Shown here: positions 27,399 to 36,692 of the stretch, piece after piece
How positions within the stretch are numbered: the first letter of the stretch is position 1
Layout: each line of letters opens with the position of its first letter
Translations under genes and position numbers: made by a program
NCBI GenBank assembly: GCA_026706075.1
Contig: JAPOZM010000055.1
Span: 62,001-126,000, forward strand
DNA: 64,000 nucleotides
Direction: 5' to 3'
DNA from: Gemmatimonadaceae bacterium
Lineage (GTDB): Bacteria > Latescibacterota > UBA2968 > UBA8231
The notes under the pieces: model-generated
Seen by the model: the letters and a program-made list of their open reading frames with translations, nothing else
What the model was told of the DNA's origin: nothing
Database searches by the model: none

Positions 27399-28388
27399 TC
27401 ACTCTTTCGATTCCCTCCCTGTCAGCTCGAACAGACACAGCGTGTCGCCGCGGGCGTATGTCCCCAAGTGCGGCCGATCTCTCAAGAGACCGAAGTTAGC
27501 GATGTGACCCAAATGGTATCCGCGTGCAAGCAGGTCCTCCACCGCCTTCGGTTCCAGCATGCGCTTTACTGCTTCCCGCGCCTGTCGCCTTTCCGCTTCT
27601 CGGGAGGTGAAGCCCCCTTCGATGCGCCGCAGGAATCGGCCCTTGTTATTGAACTCCAGCAGGTCGTCGTTCTTGAAGGAGCCGCTGAGAATGACCCTTG
27701 TGCCGTCGTCTGAGAAACGAAGGCCGCCGGCGCCGAAACGCATCGTCCTGAAGAAGTTATCATCCACATAATGGATCAGTCTTCCTGTTCTCGCGTCGTA
27801 GAAATAGAGATAGCGAAAATCACTGTGGAAGACGACTATGTAATCACTATTGGGTGCGATAAAGTGACTCAGACCATTAACGGCCCCCAAAAAGCGTGAT
27901 CTCGACGCTGATATTTCAAACCGCCGGCTGCCATCCACGTTGAAAACGCGAAGACGATCTACCCAGGCAGTGAGTCCGTCCGAAGTGTTTTCCAGAATGA
28001 CATAGAACTCGCCGTTCGGGGCTGTCAGCGCATATTCGTTTGTGATCTCCATTGGCTCACTCTTGGGGTCCCTTCCCTTAGGCCAGGGTTCCCTCCGCAC
28101 AGACACTAGTCTTTCGACATGGCCTGCAGCATCGAGGATATACACCCCTTTGGATGAGGCGACCATTCGGACCGGGGTGGCTCTCGTTGTGTCTGGGGAG
28201 ATCCCTACGTTCGGCTCGGACGTCCAGCCGCCGAAATATTCTCGATGCACGATGCCGCCATCGAACGCCTTCTTCCAGATGATCCTGGCCGCCTGGCTGC
28301 TATCAGAAGCCTGCAAACCGGATGCGACGGCGGTCAGGGCGGCCAGGACAGCAACCAGGGTCAGGCGGTGCGGGCGCGTGCGTAGCAT
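27399..28388 (-). CDS. Secreted protein, probable beta-propeller
   Basis: 329 residues. The ATG is preceded by AAGGAG at 7 bases. A signal peptide (about 1-27) is followed by repeated strand motifs typical of propellers (GVYILDAAGHVERL, YALTAPNGEFYVILEN, LRVFNVDGSRRFEI, YLYFYDARTGRLIHY, LRFSDDGTRVILSGS). The polar helical C-terminus (REAERRQAREAVKRMLEPKAVEDLL) and a final segment lack repeats. No enzyme motif. The gene is bracketed by the two R2 repeats, and its GC content is lower than the chromosome average, suggesting acquisition as a unit. Confidence 0.8.
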   Translation of the reverse strand: MLRTRPHRLTLVAVLAALTAVASGLQASDSSQAARIIWKKAFDGGIVHREYFGGWTSEPNVGISPDTTRATPVRMVASSKGVYILDAAGHVERLVSVRREPWPKGRDPKSEPMEITNEYALTAPNGEFYVILENTSDGLTAWVDRLRVFNVDGSRRFEISASRSRFLGAVNGLSHFIAPNSDYIVVFHSDFRYLYFYDARTGRLIHYVDDNFFRTMRFGAGGLRFSDDGTRVILSGSFKNDDLLEFNNKGRFLRRIEGGFTSREAERRQAREAVKRMLEPKAVEDLLARGYHLGHIANFGLLRDRPHLGTYARGDTLCLFELTGRESKE

Positions 28389-28441
28389 GGCAATCTCCTT
28401 AAAAGAGAAGGGCCGGAACCGCCTCTCCCTGCATGGCGCGA

Positions 28442-28537
28442 CTACGGCCGCGATGGGCGCGGAAGGGTGCGGCGGGTTTGGGGGTGGGCGGGAGGGTGCG
28501 CGTCACTCGGTGGAGGGCTCCTGGCTGGCTCTTGGGG
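28442..28537 (+). repeat. Repeat R2 copy 2
   Basis: Second copy of the G-rich ~95-base repeat, lying ~50 bases upstream of the start of the minus-strand propeller gene and 27 bases from the end of hyuA. It is collinear with copy 1 apart from single-base changes and a small insertion near its end. Confidence 0.65.
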
Positions 28538-28563
28538 AATTAGAGTGGATGTGGTTGGGGTGC

Positions 28564-30732
28564 CTAAGGTACGCCGGAACCCAGGGGGGGCGGCTTAGGG
28601 CCTAGGATTGTACCTGCCGGGCAAAGCATTGAGTGTATCAGCAGGTTGCCGTGGGGGTCCACCTGCGCCCGGTACCCGGGGTGCAGCAACGTCGTCGAGT
28701 CCAGCTCCTGCACCACCGCCGGCCCCTCGATGCGGGCTCCCGCGCCGAGGCCGGAGCGGTCGTACACCGCGCAGTCCACGAAACCGCCCGACTCCTCGAA
28801 GTAGACGGGCCGGGATCCCGCCGGTCCGGCGCCGGCGTCCCCCTCCAGCCGGCGCAGCTCGGGCCTGGAGATCTCCCCAACCGCCGACAGGCGGATGGTG
28901 ACGATCTCCACCGGCTCCTCCGGCGCCTTGAAGCCGTAGGCGCGCTCGTGCTCCTCGTGGAAGCGGCCGCCCAGGCGGCGCACCTCCTCCGGGGGGAAGC
29001 CGGCGTCGTTGACCTCCACCGCCAGCTCGTAGCTCTGCCCCACGTAGCGCAGATCGAGCTGCCGGACGAACCTCGTGCGCGCCGGGTCGACGCCGTCGGC
29101 GGTCAGGGCCTGGCGCCCCTGTCTCTCCAAGGCCTCCAGGGCCGACCTCAGGCTCTCGGCCCCGGCCGCCGCCAGCGGCTCCAGGTGGGTGGCGTTGAAG
29201 TCGTGGCGCAGGTCGGTGCTTAGAAGGCCCATGGCCGAGAACGTCCCCGGGCTCGGCGGCACCAGCAGCTCCGGGATCTCCAGCTCCCGGGCCAGGCGGT
29301 TGCCGTGCACGGGCCCGGCGCCCCCGAAGGCGACGAGGGTGAACTCCCGGGGGTCGTACCCCCGCTGGATGGAGATCCGGCGCAGGGCGCCGGCCATGGC
29401 GGCGTTGGCGATCTCCACGATGCCGCGGGCGGCCTCCACCGTCTCCAGGCCGAGGGGTTCGGCGCAGCGCTCCCGGACGGCGCGCTCCGCCGCCTCCACG
29501 TCGAGGCGGATCTCGCCGCCCAGGAAGTAGCCGGGGTCCAGGCGGCCGAGGACCAGGTTGGCGTCGGTGATCGTCGGCTCCCGGCCACCGGCGCCGTAGC
29601 AGGCCGGCCCCGGGTCGGCCCCGGCGCTTCTCGGCCCGACCCGCAGGGCGCCGCCGCGGTCGATCCAGGCGATGGAGCCGCCGCCGGCGCCGATCTCCAC
29701 CAGGTCGATGACGGAGCTGCGGATGGGGTAGCCCCCGCCCCGGGCGCCGTGCTCGCTGGAGACCGCCGCCGAGCCGACCTCGTACTCCTTGGTGATGCCG
29801 GGGGCGCCGTCCTGGACGAGGCCCGCCTTGGCGGTGGTGCCCCCCATGTCGAAGGAGATCAGGTCCCGGCGCCCCAGCCGCTCCCCGAGGGCCCCGGCGG
29901 CGATCACCCCGGCGGCGGGGCCGGACTCGACCATGAAGACCGGCTTCTCCGCCGCCGCCCGGAAGGAGTAGACGCCGCCGCTGCTCTGCATCAGCAGCAG
30001 CGGGGCCTGCAGCCCGGCCTCCCGCAGCCTCGTCTCGATGCGCTCCAGGTAGCGGGCCACGGCGGGGCGGATGCCGGCGTTGATCACCGTGGTGCTGGCC
30101 CGGAAGTACTCCCGGAAGTCGGGGGCCACCTCGCAGGAGAGGGAGACGGCCTCGGCGCCGAAGCGCTCCCGCAGGATCTCCCCGGCGCGGCGCTCGTGGG
30201 CGGGGTTCACGTAGGAGTGGAGGAAGCAGACGGCGATCGACTCCACGCCCTCGTCCCGTAGCCGCGCCGCCGTCTGGCGGAGGGCGGCCTCGTCGAGGGG
30301 GCGGACGACCTCGCCGGAAGCGTCGAGGCGCTCGGGCACCCCGAAGCAGCGGTGGCGGGGCACCAGGGGCGGCGGCTTCTCGAAGTGGACGTCGTAGAGG
30401 GAGGCGCGGATCTGGCGCTGGATCTCCAGCAGGTCGCGGAAGCCCTCGGTGGTGACGAACCCCGTGGGCGCCAGGCGGCCCTCGATGATCGAGTTGGTGG
30501 CCACCGTGGTCCCGTGGACGACGTAGCTCACCTCCTCCGGCGGGACCCCCGCCTGCTCGAGGATGCGGGAGGTGATGCGCAGAAAGCCCTCGGAGGGGTC
30601 GGCGGGGGTGGAGGAGAGCTTGCAGATGTGGACCCGGCCGCTGGCCTCGTCCACGAGGGTGGCGTCGGTGAAGGTGCCGCCGATGTCGACGCCGAGGCGG
30701 AAGCCCGCGGCCGGGGGCGCCGCCACGCTCAC
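28564..30732 (-). CDS. hyuA: Hydantoinase/oxoprolinase subunit A
   Basis: 722 residues. HyuA-type proteins use ATP to open hydantoin, N-methylhydantoin or 5-oxoproline rings together with HyuB. The N-terminal acetate/sugar-kinase-like ATPase motif GVDIGGTFTDA, HGTTVATNSIIEGR, the middle SFDMGGTTAK and the C-terminal ADPGPACYG and FGGAGPVH are all present. The end (DSTTLLHPGYRAQVD.HGNLLI) is typical, with ~15 extra residues. The GTG start overlaps the TGA of hyuB by 4 bases (GTGA), so translation is coupled. The open frame continues far upstream inside hyuB and the oxidase gene, but that is an antisense-like artefact. Confidence 0.95.
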   Translation of the reverse strand: MSVAAPPAAGFRLGVDIGGTFTDATLVDEASGRVHICKLSSTPADPSEGFLRITSRILEQAGVPPEEVSYVVHGTTVATNSIIEGRLAPTGFVTTEGFRDLLEIQRQIRASLYDVHFEKPPPLVPRHRCFGVPERLDASGEVVRPLDEAALRQTAARLRDEGVESIAVCFLHSYVNPAHERRAGEILRERFGAEAVSLSCEVAPDFREYFRASTTVINAGIRPAVARYLERIETRLREAGLQAPLLLMQSSGGVYSFRAAAEKPVFMVESGPAAGVIAAGALGERLGRRDLISFDMGGTTAKAGLVQDGAPGITKEYEVGSAAVSSEHGARGGGYPIRSSVIDLVEIGAGGGSIAWIDRGGALRVGPRSAGADPGPACYGAGGREPTITDANLVLGRLDPGYFLGGEIRLDVEAAERAVRERCAEPLGLETVEAARGIVEIANAAMAGALRRISIQRGYDPREFTLVAFGGAGPVHGNRLARELEIPELLVPPSPGTFSAMGLLSTDLRHDFNATHLEPLAAAGAESLRSALEALERQGRQALTADGVDPARTRFVRQLDLRYVGQSYELAVEVNDAGFPPEEVRRLGGRFHEEHERAYGFKAPEEPVEIVTIRLSAVGEISRPELRRLEGDAGAGPAGSRPVYFEESGGFVDCAVYDRSGLGAGARIEGPAVVQELDSTTLLHPGYRAQVDPHGNLLIHSMLCPAGTILGPKPPPLGSGVP

Positions 30733-32450
30733 GCCGGCTCCTGGTCCCTCAGCCGTCGGGTCTCCTCCTCGTCGACCCTCCAGGCCGCGGTGTCGACGGC
30801 GACGCGGTAGATCTCGCGGGCCCGGGCGGGATCGACCTTGCCGTCGCGCACGTCCTTCAGGACCCGCTCCGGGTCGCGCTCCCGTGGGGGGCCGTAGCCG
30901 CCGCCGCCGCAGGTGCGGTAGCTGAGGACGTCGCCGGGCCGCAAGGTGACGGTCACCTTGGAGCCGAGGGGCGTGGTTTCGCCGTCCCGTTCCACCACGT
31001 AGCTGGCCCGGCGGCCCTCCTGCCCGCCGAAGAGGCCGTGGGGCCCCCAGCGGTCGCGGTCGGCCAGGATCGTGAAGGTCGCCTCGCCGGAGGGGAAGCG
31101 GTAGTCGCGGCGCATGCCGAGGCCGCCGCGGTGGCGGCCCGGGCCCTCGGAGTCCTCCACCAGCTCGTAGCGCTCGATGCGCACCGGGTAGTTCAGCTCC
31201 GTCTCCTCCACGGGAGCGTTCTCCGTGTTCTGGCCGTGGGCCTGCACGGCGTCGGGCCCGTCGCTGCGGCAGCGGCCGCCGTAGCCGCCGCCGAGGGTCT
31301 CGAGGAAGCAGAAGTACTCGCCCGTGGCCGGGTCGATGCCGCCGAAGCCGGAGTGGCAGATCATGCCCTTGGTGCCGGCGGGCACGCGCTCGGGCAGGGC
31401 CTGCGACAGGGCCCGGAAGGTGACCTCCACGAGCCGCATGTGGGTCTCCCAGCCGCCGACCACCGGCGCCGGCGGCTGGCAGTTGACCACCGTGCCCTCG
31501 GGCGCCACGAGGCGCACCGAGCGGTAGTAGCCGGCATTGAGGGGCACGTCGGCGCCGATGGCGCAGCGCAGCACGTAGGCGGCCACCGCGTAGGTCATGG
31601 AGAGGGTGGAGTTCACCGGCGCCGGACGCTGCTCGTCGCAGCCGCTGAAGTCGAAGAGGAGGCCGTCGTCGTCGATGACGACTTTCGCCGCCAGACGCAC
31701 CGGCCGGTCGGTGAAGCCGTCGTTGTCGACCACGCCCTCGGCGGCGAACTCCCCCCGCGGCAGGCGGGAGATCTCGTCGCGCGTCAGCCGGTCGGCGTAG
31801 TCGATGAGCCGCCGCGCGTACTCCTCCACCGTCTGGCGGCCGTGGCGCCGGTAGAGGGCGGTGAGCCGCCGGATGCCGGTGTTGTTGGCCGCCACCTGGG
31901 CCCGGAAGTCGCCGGCCGTCTCGCGCTTGGAGCGGATCTGCCCGAGGATCAGCCGGAAGACGTCGGGGTTCATCTCGCCGCCGGCCACCAGCTTCACCGG
32001 CGGGATGATGACCCCCTCCTGGTAGACCTCCTGGAAGGCGCCGACGCTGGCCGGGGCCCCGCCTCCCACGTCGACGTGGTGGGCGAGGTTGGCGACGAAG
32101 CCGCGCAGCTCCTCCTCGTAGTAGAAGGGGGCGATGAGGAAGATGTCGTTGAGGTGGACGCCGCCCCGGTAGGGGTCGTTCATGACGATGGCGTCGCCCG
32201 GCGCCAGGTTGTCGACGCCGTACTCCTCGAGGGCGAGGGGGACGAGTCGCACCATCGACCCGAGGTGATTGGCCTGGGCGAAGGCCTGGGCCAGGACGTT
32301 GGCGTCGCGGTCGAAGACGGCGCAGGAGAAGTCGCACCGTGTCTTGATGTTGGTCGAGTAGGCGCTGCGCCGCAGGGCCGCGGACATCTCCTCGGTGGTC
32401 TCGCCGAGGGCGTTGCGGATGACCTCGAACTTGATGGGGTCGGTCTTCAC
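30729..32450 (-). CDS. hyuB: Hydantoinase/oxoprolinase subunit B
   Basis: 573 residues, full length for the family. Characteristic segments are DPIKFEVIRNALGETTEEMSAALRRSAYS, the start-proximal metal-site region DAIVMNDPYRGGVHLNDI, the mid GFVANLAHHVDVGG, and the C-terminal RYELVEDSEGPGRHRGGLGMRRDY. It forms the ring-opening enzyme with HyuA. It follows the FAD oxidase gene by 18 bases and overlaps hyuA by 4, so the three are one operon. The substrate class (hydantoin, N-methylhydantoin, 5-oxoproline or acetone-type) cannot be set from sequence alone. Confidence 0.95.
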   Translation of the reverse strand: MKTDPIKFEVIRNALGETTEEMSAALRRSAYSTNIKTRCDFSCAVFDRDANVLAQAFAQANHLGSMVRLVPLALEEYGVDNLAPGDAIVMNDPYRGGVHLNDIFLIAPFYYEEELRGFVANLAHHVDVGGGAPASVGAFQEVYQEGVIIPPVKLVAGGEMNPDVFRLILGQIRSKRETAGDFRAQVAANNTGIRRLTALYRRHGRQTVEEYARRLIDYADRLTRDEISRLPRGEFAAEGVVDNDGFTDRPVRLAAKVVIDDDGLLFDFSGCDEQRPAPVNSTLSMTYAVAAYVLRCAIGADVPLNAGYYRSVRLVAPEGTVVNCQPPAPVVGGWETHMRLVEVTFRALSQALPERVPAGTKGMICHSGFGGIDPATGEYFCFLETLGGGYGGRCRSDGPDAVQAHGQNTENAPVEETELNYPVRIERYELVEDSEGPGRHRGGLGMRRDYRFPSGEATFTILADRDRWGPHGLFGGQEGRRASYVVERDGETTPLGSKVTVTLRPGDVLSYRTCGGGGYGPPRERDPERVLKDVRDGKVDPARAREIYRVAVDTAAWRVDEEETRRLRDQEPA

Positions 32451-32468
32451 GGGTCGGGTGGGGCCGCG

Positions 32469-33638
32469 TCAGGCGCGGTTGCCGCCGCCCCAGACCGAGG
32501 TGAAGTAGTCGCCCTCGATGAACCGGTTCGGCCGCAGGGGGTGGAGGTCGACCTCGGGCTCCTGTCCGGCGATGGTCTGCGCCAGCGACTCGCCGATGGA
32601 GGGGCCGAGCTTGAAGCAGTGGCCGTTGCCGGCGACGCAGGCGTAGTACCCGGGGACCTCGGGCTCCGGGCCGACGAGGGGGTGCCAGTCGTCGGTGATG
32701 GTGTAGAACGAGGCCCAGCCGCGCACGAAGGTCCCGTCGCGGGCGGCGGGGACACGGCGGCCGAGAAGGTCCTCGATGCGCCGCCGGGTGGGCTCGTCGA
32801 TCTCCGGGTCGTAGCGCTCGATGTCGAGGGGCTCGATCTCCTTGGGGAAGCCGAGGCCGGCCAGCAGCCGCCGGGGACCCGCCGGCCTCGCGTAGAACCG
32901 CAGCCGCGGGTCGGAGAGCCACGGGAACCCCTCGGTCTCGAAGGGGACGTCGAGGACGATGTCGCACTCGCGGCTCCAGCGGAAGGAGTAGTTCAGCCCC
33001 ACCCACGAGGCCACGACGCGCCCCCAGCCGCCGGCGGCGTTGACCACCACCGGCGTCGAGATCGGTCCCTCGTCGGTCTCAACTCCGGCCACACGGCCTC
33101 CCTCCAGCAGGATTCCGGTGGCGCCCACGCCCTCGCGCACCGTCAGCCCCAGCGGTTCGGCCGTTGACGCCAGCAGCCGGGTGGTGGCCAGGGGGTCGGC
33201 GTACCCGGAGCGCGGCTCGAAGATGCCGGCCCGCACCCGCTCCAGGTCGACCACGGGGAAGCGCTCCCGCAGCGCCTCGGGGGGGAGCTCCTCCACGGCC
33301 ACGCCATGGTCCCGCTCCATCTCGGCCACCTGCCGCCCCTGGTCGAGGCTGTCCTCGTCGAGCAGGGTGAGATAGCCGCTCTGCCGGAAGCCGCAGGACC
33401 CGCCGAAGGTCTCCTGCGCTCCGGCGAACATCCCCGCCGATCGGATGGCGAGGCGGATGGTCAGGGGATTGGAGTAGAACGTGCGGATGGCCGCGGCCGA
33501 GTGGCCCGTGCTCACCGCCGCGAGGGTCCGCTTTTCGAGGAGCACCACCGACCCGAAACCCAGCCGGGCGAGGAAGTGGGCGGTGCTGACGCCGAGGATG
33601 CCGCCCCCGATGACGACGGCGTCGGCGGTCGCTGACAT
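32469..33638 (-). CDS. FAD-dependent amine/sarcosine oxidase-like protein (DAO family)
   Basis: 389 residues. The N-terminal Rossmann motif VVIGGGILGVSTAHFLARLG binds FAD, with KRTLAAVSTGHSAAAIR just after. The C-terminal part has the DAO-family ending (WASFYTITDDWHPLVGPEPEVPGYYACVAGNGHCFKLGPSIGE). Relatives oxidise sarcosine, dimethylglycine or D-amino acids. The start at 33638 has GGAG 9 bases upstream; the 40 codons further upstream lie in the divergent promoter region and are excluded. It leads the hyuBA operon and would handle an N-methyl amino acid released by it or feeding it. Confidence 0.9.
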   Translation of the reverse strand: MSATADAVVIGGGILGVSTAHFLARLGFGSVVLLEKRTLAAVSTGHSAAAIRTFYSNPLTIRLAIRSAGMFAGAQETFGGSCGFRQSGYLTLLDEDSLDQGRQVAEMERDHGVAVEELPPEALRERFPVVDLERVRAGIFEPRSGYADPLATTRLLASTAEPLGLTVREGVGATGILLEGGRVAGVETDEGPISTPVVVNAAGGWGRVVASWVGLNYSFRWSRECDIVLDVPFETEGFPWLSDPRLRFYARPAGPRRLLAGLGFPKEIEPLDIERYDPEIDEPTRRRIEDLLGRRVPAARDGTFVRGWASFYTITDDWHPLVGPEPEVPGYYACVAGNGHCFKLGPSIGESLAQTIAGQEPEVDLHPLRPNRFIEGDYFTSVWGGGNRA

Positions 33639-33739
33639 GGCTTTTCTCCGGTGGATGGGGGCCGGTTGCCCCGCCGGGTCAATTAACGCAAGTTGCATCG
33701 CATGGGCCACGCGCCCCCGACAGAGAAAGGAACATCCCT

Positions 33740-34684
33740 TTGAGCGACAGTACAGCACCCCGGATCGAGGGCGCCGTGCCCGTCCTGGCCATGCCCTTCG
33801 ACGACGAGGGGGTCATCGACGAGGACGCCATGCGCCGCCAGCTCGACTTCTGCGTCGAGGCCGGGTCGCAGGCCGTGGCCTTCGGCATGGGCAGCGAGAG
33901 CGCCGTCCTCACCGACTCGGAGAAGAGGCGCATGTGGAGCCTGGCGGCGCGCCACGTCGACGGCCGCGTGCCGGTGATCGCCGCCACCGCCCACGCCAGC
34001 CGCCCGGGCACCCTGGAGCACACGGCGATCGCCCGCGACAGCGGCGTCGACCTCGCCATGGTCAACCCGGACCGCCACGGGGGCGACGAGCTGGTGCGGC
34101 TCTTCCGCGACCTGTCGGAGCAGGTGGGCCTGCCGCTGATGGTGCAGGACGCCGGCGGCAACGCCCCGGCCGAGGTGCTGCTCAAGGCCGTGGACGAGGC
34201 CCCCCGGGTCACCTGCCTCAAGCTGGAATCGCAGGGGGCGCCGGACAAGATCGGCGCCCTCGTCGAGGGGCTCCGGGAGCGCGGCCTGCTGGGCGGCGGC
34301 CCCCGGGAGCTGACCGTCCTCGGCGGCGGCAACGGCAACTGGCTCCCCGAGGAGCTGGACCGCGGCTCCGTGGGCAGCATGCCCCATCCGGCCCTGATCG
34401 ACTCCTTCCGCACCGTCTGCGACCACTACGCGGCCGGCGATCCCGAGGCCGGCCGGCAGGCCTACCACGGCATCGTGGCCCCGGTGCTGCGGACCCTCAT
34501 CGTCGGCGCCGCGTCGCCCCTGTGGCTGCACAAGACCCTCTTCGTGCGCGCCGGCATCTTCCGCAGCGCCTACAGCCGCCGCGGCGGCTCGGCCCTGCCC
34601 GACTGGCTCATGGAGCGGGTCATGGCCCACATCGAGGCCCACGACTTCGCCATCTACCGGCGGATCGCCGGCCGGGGCGGCTAG
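33740..34684 (+). CDS. DHDPS/N-acetylneuraminate lyase-family protein, atypical active site
   Basis: 314 residues, a TIM-barrel class I aldolase fold (IEGAVPVLAMPFDDEGVIDEDAMRRQLDFCVEAG). The Schiff-base Lys is visible in VTCLKLES, but the GTTGE-type loop reads GMGSES. The two Tyr-bearing segments of DapA (PYY and YNVP) are replaced by NPDRHG and QDAGGN, so it is unlikely to be dihydrodipicolinate synthase. The start is TTG at 33740 with AAAGGA upstream. It is the first gene of the plus-strand half of the divergent locus, 3 bases before the transporter's binding-protein gene. Substrate unknown. Confidence 0.87.
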   Translation: MSDSTAPRIEGAVPVLAMPFDDEGVIDEDAMRRQLDFCVEAGSQAVAFGMGSESAVLTDSEKRRMWSLAARHVDGRVPVIAATAHASRPGTLEHTAIARDSGVDLAMVNPDRHGGDELVRLFRDLSEQVGLPLMVQDAGGNAPAEVLLKAVDEAPRVTCLKLESQGAPDKIGALVEGLRERGLLGGGPRELTVLGGGNGNWLPEELDRGSVGSMPHPALIDSFRTVCDHYAAGDPEAGRQAYHGIVAPVLRTLIVGAASPLWLHKTLFVRAGIFRSAYSRRGGSALPDWLMERVMAHIEAHDFAIYRRIAGRGG

Positions 34685-34687
34685 CCG

Positions 34688-35719
34688 GTGCGCCGCGGCT
34701 TCCCGCCCTGGGCGGCGTCGGCCCTCGCGGCGATCCTGGCCTGCGGCGCCTGGACCGGGCCCCTGTCGGCCGCCGATCCCGCCGAGAGCGGCGAGTCGGC
34801 CTGCGGCGAGGTGACGATCGCCGAGATGAACTGGGCCTCGGCGGCGGTGGCCGCCCACGTGGCGGCGATCATCCTCTCCGAGGGCTACGGCTGCACCCCC
34901 GACCTGGTGCCCGGCGACACGGTGCCCACGGTTACCTCCATGACCGAGAAGGGCGAGCCCGACATCGCTCCCGAGGTCTGGATCAACGCCGCCCGCGAGG
35001 CCGTGGAGAAGGCGGTCGCCGAGGGGCGGCTGAAGATCGCCGGCGAGATTCTCTCCGACGGCGGCCTCGAGGGCTGGTGGATCCCCGACTACATGGTCGA
35101 GGAGCACCCGGAGCTGACCACCCTGCAGGCGGTGCGCGAGCGGCCGGACCTCTTCCCCGACAAGGAGGAGCCGGGCAAGGGTCGGTTCTACGGCTGCCCG
35201 CCGGGCTGGGCCTGCGAGCACCTGAACGTCAACCTCTTCGCCGCCTACGGCATGGAGGAGGCGGGCTTCGCACTCTTCAACCCGGGCTCCTCCGAGGGGC
35301 TGAAGGCGGCCATCGCCCGTCAGTACGAGCGCCGCCGGCCGATCTTCGCCTACTACTGGGCGCCCACGGCGATCCTCGGCCGCTACCCGCTGGTGCGGCT
35401 CGGCGGCATGGAGCACGACCCCGAGACCTGGGACTGCATCGCCGACAAGGACTGCGCCGACCCGCAGCCCAACGGCTGGGAGCCCAGCGTCGTGCAGAAG
35501 GTGGTCACCTCGCGCTTCGCCGAGGAGTCGCCCGGGGCCTTCGAGTTCGTCTCCCGCCTCTCCTGGCCAAACGAGGTGGTCAACGGCTTCCTGGGCTGGC
35601 AGGACGAGCGCCAGGCCACGGCCCGTGAGACGGCCGAGCACTTCCTCGCCAGCCGGGAGGAGGTCTGGCGGGCCTGGGTGCCGGACGAGGTGGCGGAGAA
35701 GGTGAAGGCCGGCTTGTAG
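34688..35719 (+). CDS. Betaine-type ABC transporter substrate-binding protein (ProX/OpuAC-like)
   Basis: 343 residues from GTG. A signal peptide (about 1-28) is followed by an OpuAC domain: ITIAEMNWASA-like opening (VTIAEMNWASAAVAAHVA), DIAPEVWINAAREA, NLFAAYGMEEAGFALFNPGSSEGLKAAI and FAYYWAPTAILGRYPLVRL. Aromatic residues in such segments form the cage for quaternary or N-methylated ammonium groups. It acts in the periplasm with the permease and ATPase encoded next. It lies 3 bases after the DHDPS-like gene; the 97-base gap to the permease is the largest in the operon. Confidence 0.92.
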   Translation: MRRGFPPWAASALAAILACGAWTGPLSAADPAESGESACGEVTIAEMNWASAAVAAHVAAIILSEGYGCTPDLVPGDTVPTVTSMTEKGEPDIAPEVWINAAREAVEKAVAEGRLKIAGEILSDGGLEGWWIPDYMVEEHPELTTLQAVRERPDLFPDKEEPGKGRFYGCPPGWACEHLNVNLFAAYGMEEAGFALFNPGSSEGLKAAIARQYERRRPIFAYYWAPTAILGRYPLVRLGGMEHDPETWDCIADKDCADPQPNGWEPSVVQKVVTSRFAEESPGAFEFVSRLSWPNEVVNGFLGWQDERQATARETAEHFLASREEVWRAWVPDEVAEKVKAGL

Positions 35720-35816
35720 CCCGCCCGGGAGGCCCGCCTCTCCCACCGGCGGCTGTCCGGCCGCGGAATCCACCGAACAAGGGCCGGCGGACCGCCGGCA
35801 GGACGGAGAAGCGCCG

Positions 35817-36692
35817 ATGGCGGACTGGCTGCGGGAATTCCCGACCCTCGAGGTGGGGCAGTTGCGCGCCCTCAAGAAGTCCTTCGACGCCGCGTACCGG
35901 GGGTTCTCCCGGGAGTACGGCGAGGCGATCGAGGCGTTCTTCGACCCCCTCCTCTACCTGCTCATCCGCTTCGAGCAGCTCCTCCTGGCCACGCCCTGGT
36001 GGCTGATGATCGCCGTCATCGCCGGGCTCTGCTTCCTGGCGAGCCGGAGCCGGCTCCTCACCGCCGGCGTGGTGGTCACGTTCTTCGCCATCGGCTGGTT
36101 CGGCATGTGGGAAGACACGATGCGCACCCTCGCCATCATCCTCGTCTCCACCCTCATGGCCGTGGCCGCCGGCATCCCCGTGGGGATCGCCATGTCGCGC
36201 TCCGACCGGGTGCAGGCCGTCGTCACCCCCGTCCTCGACATCATGCAGACCATGCCGATCTTCGTCTACCTGATCCCCGTGGTCATGCTCTTCGGACTCG
36301 GCAAGATCCCCGGCGTCATCGCCGTGGTCGTCTACGCCGTGCCGCCGGTGATCCGGCTGACCAACCTCGGCATCCGCCTCGTGGACGAGGAGGTCCTGGA
36401 GGCGGCCGACGCCTTCGGCGCCGACGCCCGGCGGCGGCTGCTCGGAGTGCAGCTTCCCCTGGCCCTGCCCAACATCATGGCCGGCGTCAACCAGACGATC
36501 ATGATGGCCCTCTCCATGGTCGTCATCTCCTCCATGATCGGCGTCAAGGGACTCGGCCAGCCGGTGCTGCGGGCGGTGACCAACCAGTACTTCGCCCTCG
36601 GGCTCTTCAACGGCGCCGCGGTGGTGGCCCTGGCCATCGTCTTCGACCGCATCACCCAGAGCTGCGGCCGGCGTCTGCAGGCCAACCGGTGA
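35817..36692 (+). CDS. Betaine-type ABC transporter permease (ProW/OpuAB-like)
   Basis: 291 residues with about six membrane helices, preceded by a soluble N-terminal ~55 residues as in ProW. The cytoplasmic EAA loop is clear (EVLEAADAFGADARRRLLGVQLPLALPNIMAG), as is the ISSMIGVKGLGQPV segment typical of glycine-betaine permeases. GGAG lies before the ATG. Its TGA overlaps the GTG of the ATPase gene. The partners are the proteins encoded at 34688 and 36689. Confidence 0.94.
   Translation: MADWLREFPTLEVGQLRALKKSFDAAYRGFSREYGEAIEAFFDPLLYLLIRFEQLLLATPWWLMIAVIAGLCFLASRSRLLTAGVVVTFFAIGWFGMWEDTMRTLAIILVSTLMAVAAGIPVGIAMSRSDRVQAVVTPVLDIMQTMPIFVYLIPVVMLFGLGKIPGVIAVVVYAVPPVIRLTNLGIRLVDEEVLEAADAFGADARRRLLGVQLPLALPNIMAGVNQTIMMALSMVVISSMIGVKGLGQPVLRAVTNQYFALGLFNGAAVVALAIVFDRITQSCGRRLQANR

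Noticed and set aside
28564-33006. 1480-codon frame that would fuse hyuA with upstream sequence
   Set aside because: The upstream two thirds run antisense-like through hyuB and the oxidase gene in a wrong frame; the GTGA overlap marks the real hyuA start.
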